Below are positions 37,808-47,071 of a DNA stretch of 64,000 bases, one piece after another (position 1 is the first letter of the stretch; each line of letters begins with the position of its first letter). Origin of the DNA: Algoriphagus boritolerans DSM 17298 = JCM 18970 (GTDB lineage: Bacteria > Bacteroidota > Bacteroidia > Cytophagales > Cyclobacteriaceae); the NCBI RefSeq assembly GCF_900108085.1, contig NZ_FNVR01000002.1:62001-126000 (forward strand), given 5' to 3'. The position numbers were made by a program, and so were the translations under genes. Under the pieces are notes generated by a model. It had not been told where the DNA came from, searched no databases, and saw only the letters and a program-made list of their open reading frames with translations.

Positions 37808-37809
37808 TA
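37789..37809. promoter_or_regulatory. 21-bp perfect palindrome, probable iron/haem repressor operator
   Basis: TATTTGGATT, a central C, then AATCCAAATA: ten bases each side pair perfectly. It overlaps the -33 element and part of the spacer of the hmu promoter, the position expected for a repressor such as Fur or a DtxR-like regulator. Regulator identity is inference. Confidence 0.7.
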
Positions 37810-39663
<1,854 letters not shown>

Positions 39664-39749
39664 ATTAGTTAATGGTTATTAGGTATTGGTAGATACAAGT
39701 ATTTAGAAACCAATAGCTCCTAATCTAATAACTCAATAACCAAACATCT

Positions 39750-39995
39750 ATGAAGTTAGAAATCGTCACACCGGAGAAGAAAGTATTTCAGGGAGAAGTA
39801 TCAGAGGCCAGTTTCCCTGGTGCTGATGGATCCTTTCAGGTGTTGAATAATCACGCACCGATCGTGTCGGCTTTGGCCAAAGGGGCTGTGTCTTTCACTA
39901 CAGCGGAGGGAAAGCAGTCCTTCATCGTGGATGGGGGAGTAGTAGAGGTAAAAGACAACGTGATTGTGGTATTGGCTGAGAAAGTAATCGACTAA
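39750..39995 (+). CDS. atpC: F1Fo ATP synthase subunit epsilon, short form
   Basis: 81 aa comprising only the N-terminal beta-sandwich (MKLEIVTPEKKVFQGEV, FQVLNNHAPIVSAL, GGVVEVKDNVIVVLAE). The C-terminal two-helix domain that inhibits ATP hydrolysis in E. coli and Bacillus is absent. Separated from atpD by an 86-bp spacer with an imperfect inverted repeat (about 39677-39725). A terminator follows. Confidence 0.93.
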   Translation: MKLEIVTPEKKVFQGEVSEASFPGADGSFQVLNNHAPIVSALAKGAVSFTTAEGKQSFIVDGGVVEVKDNVIVVLAEKVID

Positions 39996-40012
39996 AGCTC
40001 CAATTCAAAATA

Positions 40013-40046
40013 AAAAAAGTCTAACTCGCAAGGGTTGGACTTTTTT
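40013..40046 (+). terminator. intrinsic terminator of atpD-atpC
   Basis: Stem AAAAAAGTCTAAC / GTTGGACTTTTTT with one G-U pair and a short loop. It is 17 bp after the atpC stop and has a six-T tail. Possibly bidirectional. Confidence 0.8.
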
Positions 40047-40060
40047 GGTTTTAGCAGTAG

Positions 40061-40094
40061 AACTTTTCCAAAGTTTGTAAACTTTGGAAAAGTT
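40061..40094. repeat. 16-bp perfect inverted repeat, REP-like
   Basis: AACTTTTCCAAAGTTT at 40061-40076, GT spacer, then its exact reverse complement at 40079-40094. It lies between atpC and the convergent lipoprotein gene (stop at 40104), where it could end minus-strand transcripts. The motif resembles dispersed palindromes common in Bacteroidota (recollection). Confidence 0.7.
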
Positions 40095-40103
40095 TAGAAT
40101 CTA

Positions 40104-41231
40104 TCAATCCTCAATAGGCTTCAGTACCGCCCTTTTGATGTATTTTTCTTGGGTTATTTTCTGGCTACCCTCAAAAAAGATTAACTCTTCATTAATGATT
40201 CCGGCTAAATATCCCATTCGATTAATATTCACGGGATTTGAGGATTCAGACCAATCCTTATTATATTTATCAAAAATGAAGAGATGGCTTTTTGCTTCAT
40301 ATTTTTCTAAATTATCGTTATTCCTCATAATTGTCTGTATGATTAGATATTTCTCATTTTCTACTATTTTCTTAAAAAAGTGAGAGTTGGGAACTTGCCA
40401 GTGCTTCTGGAATTCTGAATTGAACTCTTTCTCAAGGCGAGCCGGGGAAAAATCAAAAAACCTGCTTTTTCTTGGTATACCTGAGTACTCAATCCCCTTG
40501 GATACCGATATGTCCTTAAACTCGAGGACATTTCCAGATACCGGAAACGCGATTTTAAGAGGATAGTCTGGGTTGTAACTTTGAGCGAATGTTTGATATG
40601 GTTTGATATGGAATTCTAGTTCTTTTAATTCTTTCGGATAATTTAAAAATTTGCTTTCCATTTTGCCATTCTTGTCAAATACCCCTACCAATTCATCTAC
40701 CTCAGAATAAAATTCAAGTGCATTATGGTTAAGGAATGAAGGAAAGAGTTCTATATAGTAATAGTCTTTATCCACCCAAAAAAAGGAATCGACTGTTTTG
40801 ACCATTTTATTTGGAGGAAGACTCAATTTTATTTTTTGTAGTAGTGATTTTTGAAAAACATCAAAAACGAAAATTGTGTTTTGTCTTGGGTCTAATATTT
40901 GTAAGATTGGAAATTTGAAACTATGAATACCAGCTGGGAATAGCGGGATATTCATGATATCTCTATCTGCGATTCTATGTTTTATTTCTCCGCTATCTAG
41001 CTCTATAAACCAAACACCAGGAGTTAAAAAACTGGAGATAGCCAAAAGACTATCTCCAATTAATTGAACATCAGAGCTTCCGTTAAAGAACTCGTTTTTC
41101 TCAATAACTTCCAAAGAATCTATCCACTCTATGTCAATTAACTTTGGATATTCATGGATCTCATTTCTTGGATTACAGGAAAACATTCCTATAATTAAAA
41201 AAGAAAAAATCAAATTTTCTTTAGGCCTCAT
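40104..41231 (-). CDS. lipoprotein of unknown function, possible beta-propeller
   Basis: 375 aa. Signal peptide with lipobox GMFSCNP. The body has repeated short beta-strand patterns (DVQLIGDSLLAISS, QNTIFVFDVFQKSL, EKYLIIQTIMR, AGIINEELIFFEG) like six-bladed-propeller lipoproteins of Bacteroidota. The family is not firmly recognised (DUF4221-like is possible). Base composition is more AT-rich than neighbours. It sits 18 bp downstream of a tiny secreted Cys-rich peptide gene on the same strand, so the two are probably one unit. Confidence 0.75.
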   Translation of the reverse strand: MRPKENLIFSFLIIGMFSCNPRNEIHEYPKLIDIEWIDSLEVIEKNEFFNGSSDVQLIGDSLLAISSFLTPGVWFIELDSGEIKHRIADRDIMNIPLFPAGIHSFKFPILQILDPRQNTIFVFDVFQKSLLQKIKLSLPPNKMVKTVDSFFWVDKDYYYIELFPSFLNHNALEFYSEVDELVGVFDKNGKMESKFLNYPKELKELEFHIKPYQTFAQSYNPDYPLKIAFPVSGNVLEFKDISVSKGIEYSGIPRKSRFFDFSPARLEKEFNSEFQKHWQVPNSHFFKKIVENEKYLIIQTIMRNNDNLEKYEAKSHLFIFDKYNKDWSESSNPVNINRMGYLAGIINEELIFFEGSQKITQEKYIKRAVLKPIED

Positions 41232-41249
41232 ATGTCAATAATTAATTGA

Positions 41250-41438
41250 TTAGCATTGAACACTATCTCCATCCGGACATGAGATATAAAGGCAGTCACC
41301 GCATTCTTTAACTGTACAATCTCCACTTTCAATTTCGGGACCACATGGTCCACCTTGTGCTTTCACCGGCTGCACTACCGCAAAGCTACCCAAGACCATA
41401 CCCAGTACGGCCAGGGTTAAATACATCGTTTTTTTCAT
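41250..41438 (-). CDS. small secreted cysteine-rich peptide
   Basis: 62 aa with a signal peptide (about 1-28, ending VKAQ). The predicted mature part is about 34 residues with six Cys (GGPC, SGDC, KEC, GDC, ISC, VQC) and acidic residues, enough for three disulphides. No known family recognised. In Bacteroidota, NVEALA-type small exported peptides occur next to propeller-like lipoproteins (recollection). The arrangement here is similar, but the NVEALA motif is absent. Confidence 0.65.
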   Translation of the reverse strand: MKKTMYLTLAVLGMVLGSFAVVQPVKAQGGPCGPEIESGDCTVKECGDCLYISCPDGDSVQC

Positions 41439-41697
41439 TTCATTTTTTGTTTAGATAAAAGATTTATTAAAAAGCTAGCTTAGTTAAAGCTAGAAAATGA
41501 GAAGTTGAATGCCAAAAAATCACCTAAGAAATTTGCTGTAAATCTGATTATCGGTCAAATTCTATTGGGGGGGGGTTAAATATTTAGTTTGAGTGGTTTT
41601 AATCTCTATCCATTATTAATTCAATGACTCCTAGACCTCCCAACAGCACCTCACAATTTTTAAATTTTCGATTATTCCAATTTTTAAATTATTCTCC
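41439..41697. other. intergenic region with a nine-G tract and a 7-bp inverted repeat
   Basis: Gene-free, AT-rich stretch upstream of the Cys-rich peptide (leftward) and rpsU (rightward). It holds a run of nine G at 41567-41575 and CTAGCTT / AAGCTAG at 41475-41493. No consensus promoter for the peptide gene was found. Confidence 0.5.
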
Positions 41698-41722
41698 TAC
41701 CTTTGCAGCCACGAAAGGGGGT
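41698..41722 (+). promoter_or_regulatory. rpsU -7 promoter element and strong Shine-Dalgarno
   Basis: TACCTTTG at 41698-41705 is the -7 element. AAGGGGGT at 41715-41722 can pair with the 16S anti-SD (ACCUCCUU) with a single G-U, at 7 nt from the ATG. Strong SD sequences are rare in this phylum. Work in Flavobacterium johnsoniae links the rpsU SD to autoregulation by bS21-lacking ribosomes. Confidence 0.7.
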
Positions 41723-41729
41723 GTATACT

Positions 41730-41924
41730 ATGATCATTGTAAACGTAAAAGAGAACGAGTCCATCGAAAAAGCGCTGAAGCGTTTTAAAAAGAAGTTTGA
41801 CAAAACCGGTGCGGTTCGCGAACTCAGAGCCCGTCAGGCTTTTATAAAGCCCTCTATCGTAAGAAGAGCACAAGTCATCAAAGCTGCTTACAAGCAACAT
41901 CTTCGTGACGAAGAGATGAAGTAA
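41730..41924 (+). CDS. rpsU: 30S ribosomal protein bS21
   Basis: 64 aa basic ribosomal protein located near the 3' end of 16S rRNA. Start at ATG 41730 (MIIVNVKENESIEKALKRF), fixed by the family N-terminus and by the SD 7 nt upstream. A longer frame from 41703 would include the promoter. Pattern RRFKKKFDKTG-like (KRFKKKFDKTGAVRELRAR) is diagnostic. Followed by a terminator and xerC. Confidence 0.95.
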   Translation: MIIVNVKENESIEKALKRFKKKFDKTGAVRELRARQAFIKPSIVRRAQVIKAAYKQHLRDEEMK

Positions 41925-41946
41925 TCACATTTGATTCCAAATACAG

Positions 41947-41978
41947 ACGCACTTGCTCACAAAGGTAAGTGCGTTTTT
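41947..41978 (+). terminator. intrinsic terminator of rpsU
   Basis: Stem ACGCACTT / AAGTGCGT with a 12-nt loop and a T5 tail, 22 bp after the rpsU stop. Confidence 0.8.
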
Positions 41979-42038
41979 GTTTCTAATCTCTGACCAAAGT
42001 CACCGATATTTTTCAGTTTTTCTGCTACCTTTTGAGTG

Positions 42039-42923
42039 ATGATTGACTCATTTATCAATTACCTCGAATACGAAAAACGCAGTAGTACTCACACGGTGAC
42101 AGCCTATCGCACCGATCTGGAGCAGGTGCTGGAGTTTGTCAGAATTTCATTTGAACTACATGACCTGAGTCAATGTACTCATGCTGAGCTTCGTGCCTGG
42201 GTGATCGACTTGGTAGAGCAAGGGCTGACGACCACTTCTGTCAACCGGAAAATTGCCACATTGCGATCTTTTTTTAAGTTTTTACTTCGGTCGAGATTCA
42301 TCGCCTCTGATCCTACCTATAAGTTAAAATCCCTTAAAAACGCCAAAAAACTACCCGAGTTTGTACAGGAATTGACCATTGAGGCCGTTTTAGATGAGAA
42401 CGTGTATGAACCCACATTTGAGGGGCAGCGGGACCGCATGGTGATGGAGTTCCTTTATCTGACCGGCGTCCGTCTGTCGGAGCTCAACGGGTTGAGGTGG
42501 GCCGATCTAAATCTGATTGAGGACCAAGTGAAAGTTTTAGGGAAAAGAAAAAAAGAGCGAATAATTCCTATCACAAAAAAGCTAAAACAGAATATCATTT
42601 TGTACCAAAAAGTATTTGAGGAAAGGTTTTCAAAACTAGACGGGAATGCCTACTTTATTGTGAGTAATGGGGGAAAGCAAAGCTATTCTATGATGATTTA
42701 CCGGATTGTGAGACATTATTTGGATCTTTTTGCGCAGAATTCGCGAAGAAGCCCGCATTTGCTCCGGCACACCTTTGCCACTCATCTACTCAACAAAGGT
42801 GCCGACCTCAATGCCGTGAAAGACCTTCTTGGGCATGCCAGCTTGGCGGCGACTCAAGTTTACACGCACAATTCCATGGAAAAACTGAAGGCTGTGTTTG
42901 AACAGGCACATCCTAAAGCGTAA
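42039..42923 (+). CDS. xerC: tyrosine recombinase XerC
   Basis: 294 aa from the ATG at 42039; a GTG at 42036 is also in frame. N-terminal SAM-like DNA-binding domain (1-95) and catalytic domain with GVRLSEL (Arg), GKRKKER (Lys), HLLRHTFATHLL (His-x-x-Arg), GHASLAATQVYTH (His and nucleophilic Tyr). Resolves chromosome dimers with a partner recombinase at dif. The order rpsU-xerC-hpf is conserved in Bacteroidota, supporting a housekeeping role over a mobile-element integrase. Confidence 0.92.
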   Translation: MIDSFINYLEYEKRSSTHTVTAYRTDLEQVLEFVRISFELHDLSQCTHAELRAWVIDLVEQGLTTTSVNRKIATLRSFFKFLLRSRFIASDPTYKLKSLKNAKKLPEFVQELTIEAVLDENVYEPTFEGQRDRMVMEFLYLTGVRLSELNGLRWADLNLIEDQVKVLGKRKKERIIPITKKLKQNIILYQKVFEERFSKLDGNAYFIVSNGGKQSYSMMIYRIVRHYLDLFAQNSRRSPHLLRHTFATHLLNKGADLNAVKDLLGHASLAATQVYTHNSMEKLKAVFEQAHPKA

Positions 42924-42960
42924 ATAAATCAATTGTTCAACCACTTAAATGCAAATCATT

Positions 42961-43266
42961 ATGAAACTGCAGATGCACTCCATCCATTTTGACGCGGATC
43001 GCAAATTGATCGACTTTATCCAGAAAAAAGCGGACAAACTGGACACCTACTATGACCGAATCATCGATGGGGAGGTTTTTATGAGAATTGATAAAAACGA
43101 ACGAAATGAGAATAAAATAGTCGAAATCAAACTGAATGTGCCCGGGAAACAGTTTTTTGCAAAGCATCAGGATGATTCCTTTGAAGCAGCTGCCGATGAA
43201 GCCATCGAAGGACTGAGACGACAAATCAAAAAATACAAAGAGAAAGTGGTGCTGGTTAAACAGTAA
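42961..43266 (+). CDS. hpf: ribosome hibernation promoting factor, short form
   Basis: 101 aa from ATG 42961 (MKLQMHSIHFDAD). Short HPF/YfiA type with the beta-alpha-beta-beta-beta-alpha pattern, ending GLRRQIKKYKEKVVLVK. Binds the 30S decoding region in stationary phase. Follows xerC by 37 bp. In many Bacteroidota a tRNA cluster and tuf come next; here a terminator and an unrelated minus-strand gene follow. Confidence 0.92.
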   Translation: MKLQMHSIHFDADRKLIDFIQKKADKLDTYYDRIIDGEVFMRIDKNERNENKIVEIKLNVPGKQFFAKHQDDSFEAAADEAIEGLRRQIKKYKEKVVLVKQ

Positions 43267-43283
43267 ACCCTCTAATAATTAAC

Positions 43284-43316
43284 CAAAACCCTCAGGAAAC
43301 TGGGGGTTTTTATTTT
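43284..43316. terminator. bidirectional terminator between hpf and the GT39-like gene
   Basis: Stem AAAACCCTCAG / CTGGGGGTTTT with a GAAA-like loop and one G-U pair, followed by TATTTT on the plus strand. It overlaps the 3' end of the convergent gene, whose stop is at 43310-43312. Confidence 0.75.
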
Positions 43317-44983
43317 GACTTTTCAGAAGACTTTTTTCGTTGCAAAAAGAAATACTTTTTACCGGTTGCATTCAACAAAGGATCAAATTCAGGTTTTCCG
43401 TATGATTTTAGGAGTTCAGGAATTTGCTTCGAGTCCCAATTAACCGAAGCCTGGCCCACCTCAAATTCTGAAATACTTAAGGAATCGAGAAATTTATCTT
43501 CGATAATAAGACGTTGATACTCGTTTACCCTTTCTTTCCAACTTGATTTAGGTAAATCAATAAGATGAAATTCCGGACCTAGGCTCATACGGATTTTGCT
43601 TCCTGCGTCGAGATTTCCTACAAAGGCAATCAGCATTTGGGAATCTATCCCTGATTTCTGGATAAAATCTCTGACCTGAGTACCCTGATGCGGAAGTGAG
43701 ATATGGTAAGTGACGGTGGAAAGTAAAAAGAAAATTAACAAAAAAGCATAGGTGATCACTTTTGGTAGCTTTGCTTCTTTCTTGGTTAAAAGAATCAGAT
43801 AGCCAAAAATCGGAAATGCCAAGCCAATCTGAATCCAAACAGACCAATGTGTTTCCCCTTTTACCCCAAGCCAAATTCCCGCTATCAAAACAACTCCAGA
43901 AAGAGACAGAAATAGGATTGAAGCTAGTTTTGAGCCGATTTTTCTCAACTCAAATTCTCCTCTAACCAAGATCCATCCCTGCAAAACAGCAAGTACCGGT
44001 GCGACAGGAAGTAAATAGCGTTCATAAAACTTACTCGTCATAGCGCCCATTGCCAGAATAGCCAAGCCCCAAAGAATCGCGAAGCCAAAAAAGGTAGCAT
44101 TTTCTTTCCAACACTGGGAAATAACTATCCTAGAACTAGGAATAGCTAAAAGAACCCAGGGAATAAACATGGCAATCAGTAAAACATAGGCAAGAAGTCC
44201 GTTTTGAAAAATCAACAATAGCCTTGACGCAACGCGTATGCCGACTTGATCTTCCAGAAAGCTATCGAGGTAAGTTGGTCCGTGGATTTTCCACATGGCC
44301 ACAAACCAAAAAAGCGCAATAAAAATGCTGACACTCAGAGCCGGGATATTTAATAGTGTTTTCCAAGAAACTCGTTTCCAAGGATTAAAAAGAAGATAAA
44401 TAATTCCCAAAACGCCCAAAGCAGCCGCTGGAAGTCCTTTTACTTCGAAAGCTAAGGCTAAACCCAAATACATGATCCAAGTGTATTTTTTTGGCGCTTC
44501 ATTACCATATCGAAGTAATCCTGCAAAACCAACCGCACTCAAAGTCATGGTCATCACCAACAGGACATCCGGAATGGATCTGCCTGAAGAGAGGATCAAA
44601 ACAGGGTTTGCAGCCATAATCAAAGCTGAAATCCCGGCAATTTTGGAATTGCGAAACAGGACTTTGGCTAAAAGGAAAGTCAGTCCAACAGTTGCTGCCC
44701 CAGCCAGTAAAAAGAAAATCCTGGAGCCGAATTCATTGACTCCAAAAAGCTTGAATCCCGCTAAAACGGCCCAATAAGTCAAAATCGGTTTCTTAAATCG
44801 CAGCTCCCCGCTACCCAAATACGTGGTGAGGTAATCATTGTTTTGCAGCATTTTGATAGCTGCGTCCCGATAAAAAATCTCATCCGGATAGTGCATGTGA
44901 AAATTCAATGCAAATGGCCCTACCAGTACGGTAAAGGCGAGCATGAGGATCCAGGGATTGATTCGCAATTCTTGGGAAATCAT
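43310..44983 (-). CDS. GT39/ArnT-like membrane glycosyltransferase
   Basis: 557 aa with about 11-12 membrane segments. The first periplasmic loop has the conserved acidic motif YPDEIFYRDAAIKM, then LRFKKPILTYW, as in dolichyl/undecaprenyl-phosphate-mannose protein mannosyltransferases and ArnT. A soluble C-terminal region of about 120 residues follows. It transfers a sugar from a polyprenyl phosphate to lipid or protein; the target is unknown. Divergent from a GT2 polyprenyl-phosphate sugar synthase-like gene that could supply its donor. Confidence 0.85.
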   Translation of the reverse strand: MISQELRINPWILMLAFTVLVGPFALNFHMHYPDEIFYRDAAIKMLQNNDYLTTYLGSGELRFKKPILTYWAVLAGFKLFGVNEFGSRIFFLLAGAATVGLTFLLAKVLFRNSKIAGISALIMAANPVLILSSGRSIPDVLLVMTMTLSAVGFAGLLRYGNEAPKKYTWIMYLGLALAFEVKGLPAAALGVLGIIYLLFNPWKRVSWKTLLNIPALSVSIFIALFWFVAMWKIHGPTYLDSFLEDQVGIRVASRLLLIFQNGLLAYVLLIAMFIPWVLLAIPSSRIVISQCWKENATFFGFAILWGLAILAMGAMTSKFYERYLLPVAPVLAVLQGWILVRGEFELRKIGSKLASILFLSLSGVVLIAGIWLGVKGETHWSVWIQIGLAFPIFGYLILLTKKEAKLPKVITYAFLLIFFLLSTVTYHISLPHQGTQVRDFIQKSGIDSQMLIAFVGNLDAGSKIRMSLGPEFHLIDLPKSSWKERVNEYQRLIIEDKFLDSLSISEFEVGQASVNWDSKQIPELLKSYGKPEFDPLLNATGKKYFFLQRKKSSEKSK

Positions 44984-45055
44984 GGCGCAAAGATAGGTTT
45001 ATTGGGCTTTTTCATACCAAATTTCCTTTTGCGGCTAAAAGCTAATTCGGTGTTT

Positions 45056-45087
45056 TTTGCTGCAGGAAGGTTTATTCGGTATTTTTG
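45056..45087 (+). promoter_or_regulatory. promoter of the GT2 gene
   Basis: TTTG at 45056-45059 and TATTTTTG at 45080-45087 with a 20-bp spacer, an exact match to the Bacteroidota consensus. The ATG is 16 bp further, so the leader is very short. Confidence 0.7.
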
Positions 45088-45102
45088 ACCAAATTTTACC
45101 TT

Positions 45103-46101
45103 ATGAGCCAGCCACTTTTGTCCGTTGTCATTACCATTTACAACGAAGAAGAAAACATCAAGCCACTTTTGGACGCGACTTACGCAGCGCTTGCTGAGAT
45201 AGATTACGAGGTCATTTTGATCGAAGATGGCTCCACGGATCGGACGGTGGCAGAAGTAAAAAAGTATGCGAATGAGCGGACGAAGCTGATTATTTTTAAT
45301 CGCAATTTCGGCCAGACGACTGCATTGGCAGCCGGGATAGATATGGCAACCGGGGAGTACATCGCCACCATGGATGGAGATCTGCAAAATGATCCTACTG
45401 ATCTTCCTTTCATGCTCAATAAAGCAATAGATGAGGAATGGGATGTCGTGGCTGGTCGCCGTGCCAAGCGGAAAGACGGTTTTGTCCTCCGAAAAATTCC
45501 CAGTAAAATCGCCAATTGGGTGATCCGCAATACGACCAAAGTATATCTCAATGACTACGGCTGTACGTTGCGAGTCTACAAAGCGGAGATTGCGCAAAAC
45601 ATGGGGCTTTACGGTGAATTACATCGATTTATCCCGGTTTTGGCTAAGCAGCAGGGTGCAAAAATGACGGAAGTAGATGTCAAGCATCATCCACGGATTC
45701 ATGGTACGTCGAAATATGGACTAAGCCGGACTTTCAAGGTCATGGCCGATCTGATCTTGATGCTGTTCTTTCAAAAGTACTTTCAGCGGCCGATTCACCT
45801 GTTTGGTGGATTGGGCTTAATGGCTTTAGTTTTAGGTTTTTTGATCAATTTCTACTTGCTGGTAATCAAAATCATGGGAGAGGATATTTGGGGTCGACCG
45901 ATCATGATTGTGGGCTTCATTTTGCTATTGGGAGGAATTCAATTGATCACCACGGGAATCATCGCGGAGATCATTGTCCGAACTTACTTTGAGTCTCAGA
46001 ATAAAAAGACGTACTCGGTGAAGGCGATTTATCAAGGCGTAGTTGCTAGACCTGATTTAATTCCAGAAAGTGATCCGGTAAGAGTAAACGGTGAAGATTA
46101 A
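45103..46101 (+). CDS. GT2 glycosyltransferase, polyprenyl-phosphate hexose synthase-like
   Basis: 332 aa from the ATG at 45103 (MSQPLLSVVITIYNEEEN). GT-A domain with EDGSTDRT, MDGDLQNDP (DxD) and AKQQGAKMTEVDVKHHPR. Two C-terminal membrane helices (about 233-258 and 268-295) as in DPM1/GtrB and ArnC-type enzymes. Makes a polyprenyl-phosphate sugar at the inner membrane. Followed 8 bp later by an AglD-like membrane protein, a common pairing. Confidence 0.9.
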   Translation: MSQPLLSVVITIYNEEENIKPLLDATYAALAEIDYEVILIEDGSTDRTVAEVKKYANERTKLIIFNRNFGQTTALAAGIDMATGEYIATMDGDLQNDPTDLPFMLNKAIDEEWDVVAGRRAKRKDGFVLRKIPSKIANWVIRNTTKVYLNDYGCTLRVYKAEIAQNMGLYGELHRFIPVLAKQQGAKMTEVDVKHHPRIHGTSKYGLSRTFKVMADLILMLFFQKYFQRPIHLFGGLGLMALVLGFLINFYLLVIKIMGEDIWGRPIMIVGFILLLGGIQLITTGIIAEIIVRTYFESQNKKTYSVKAIYQGVVARPDLIPESDPVRVNGED

Positions 46102-46109
46102 TTAGTTAG

Positions 46110-46994
46110 GTGAAAGACGGATCTAAGGGATTTTCAAACCAGCTCAAAACTGCCCTGAAGCTGTTGCTGACAGGATTGGCTTTGTACTTGGTTTTTCGAA
46201 AAATCGATACCGGGCAACTTTGGCAGATTACCAAGACCATTCAGTGGATCTGGTTGATTCCGGCAGTTCTACTTTTTGTAGCAAGCAAAGTTTTCACAGC
46301 TTTTCGCCTTAACCTTTATTTTAAAAATATCGGATTACAGATATCCGAAAACCAAAACTGGCGACTCTACCTGATCGGGATGTTTTACAACCTCTTTCTT
46401 CCGGGAGGTATCGGTGGTGACGGCTACAAAGTTTACCTACTCAACAAACACTTTAAAACTCCTGTAAAAAAGTTGATTCAATCGGCCTTGTTGGATCGAT
46501 TAGGAGGATTGGTGGCGATTGTTTTCCTGCTTTTTGGTTTGTTTTTGATTGTAGATATCCAATTGGATTTTCTGGAAAGTCAGCTTTGGAACGGACTGAT
46601 GATTGCTGGATTGCTCTTGACCATTCCCGCTTTTTGGCTGGCACAAAAGTTCTTCTTTCTTGACTTTTTGCCCTCATTCTGGCCTGCCAATGGGTGGTCA
46701 TTTGCCGGACAAATCGCACAGCTCATCTGTGCTTGGTTTATTTTAAAGTCCCTTGGGATTACCGAGAATATTCTTGCTTACCAATTGGTGTTTTTACTAT
46801 CCTCTATTGTGGCAGTGCTTCCGCTGACGATTGGCGGTGTCGGTGCCCGTGAGTTGGTTTTTGTCTATGCGCATGCTTATGCAGGCATAGAGGAGACAGT
46901 TGCGGTTGCTTTCAGTTTACTGTTTTTTCTGATCTCTGCAGCTGTTTCTTTGGTTGGATCTTTTATTAAAGTTGATTTATCTAAAAAATCATAA
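46110..46994 (+). CDS. lysylphosphatidylglycerol synthase TM/AglD-like family protein
   Basis: 294 aa from a GTG start, about seven to eight membrane helices. Motifs LYLIGMFYNLFLPGGIGGDGYKV (as separate segments), SALLDRLGGLVA and LPLTIGGVGARE are characteristic of the UPF0104/AglD2 group, proposed flippases or glycolipid-handling proteins. Co-transcribed with the GT2 gene. The exact substrate is unknown. Confidence 0.85.
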   Translation: MKDGSKGFSNQLKTALKLLLTGLALYLVFRKIDTGQLWQITKTIQWIWLIPAVLLFVASKVFTAFRLNLYFKNIGLQISENQNWRLYLIGMFYNLFLPGGIGGDGYKVYLLNKHFKTPVKKLIQSALLDRLGGLVAIVFLLFGLFLIVDIQLDFLESQLWNGLMIAGLLLTIPAFWLAQKFFFLDFLPSFWPANGWSFAGQIAQLICAWFILKSLGITENILAYQLVFLLSSIVAVLPLTIGGVGARELVFVYAHAYAGIEETVAVAFSLLFFLISAAVSLVGSFIKVDLSKKS

Positions 46995-47022
46995 AAACTT
47001 GTAATTCAACACTTTTATAAAA

Positions 47023-47071
47023 AATCATCCTTGCAAATTTAAAATCAAATTTTAAATTTGCAAGGATGATT
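47023..47071. repeat. 23-bp perfect inverted repeat containing promoter and start codon
   Basis: Arms 47023-47045 and 47049-47071 are exact reverse complements with a CAA spacer. The right arm holds the -7 element TAAATTTG (47053-47060) and the ATG at 47066-47068. A CTTG at 47030-47033, 19 bp upstream of the -7 element, is a partial -33 match within the left arm. By symmetry the minus strand carries an identical TAAATTTG and ATG. Confidence 0.85.

Noticed and set aside
42039..42923. XerC-like gene as an integrase of a mobile element
   Set aside because: It lies in the conserved rpsU-xerC-hpf order, with no attachment sites or phage genes nearby.
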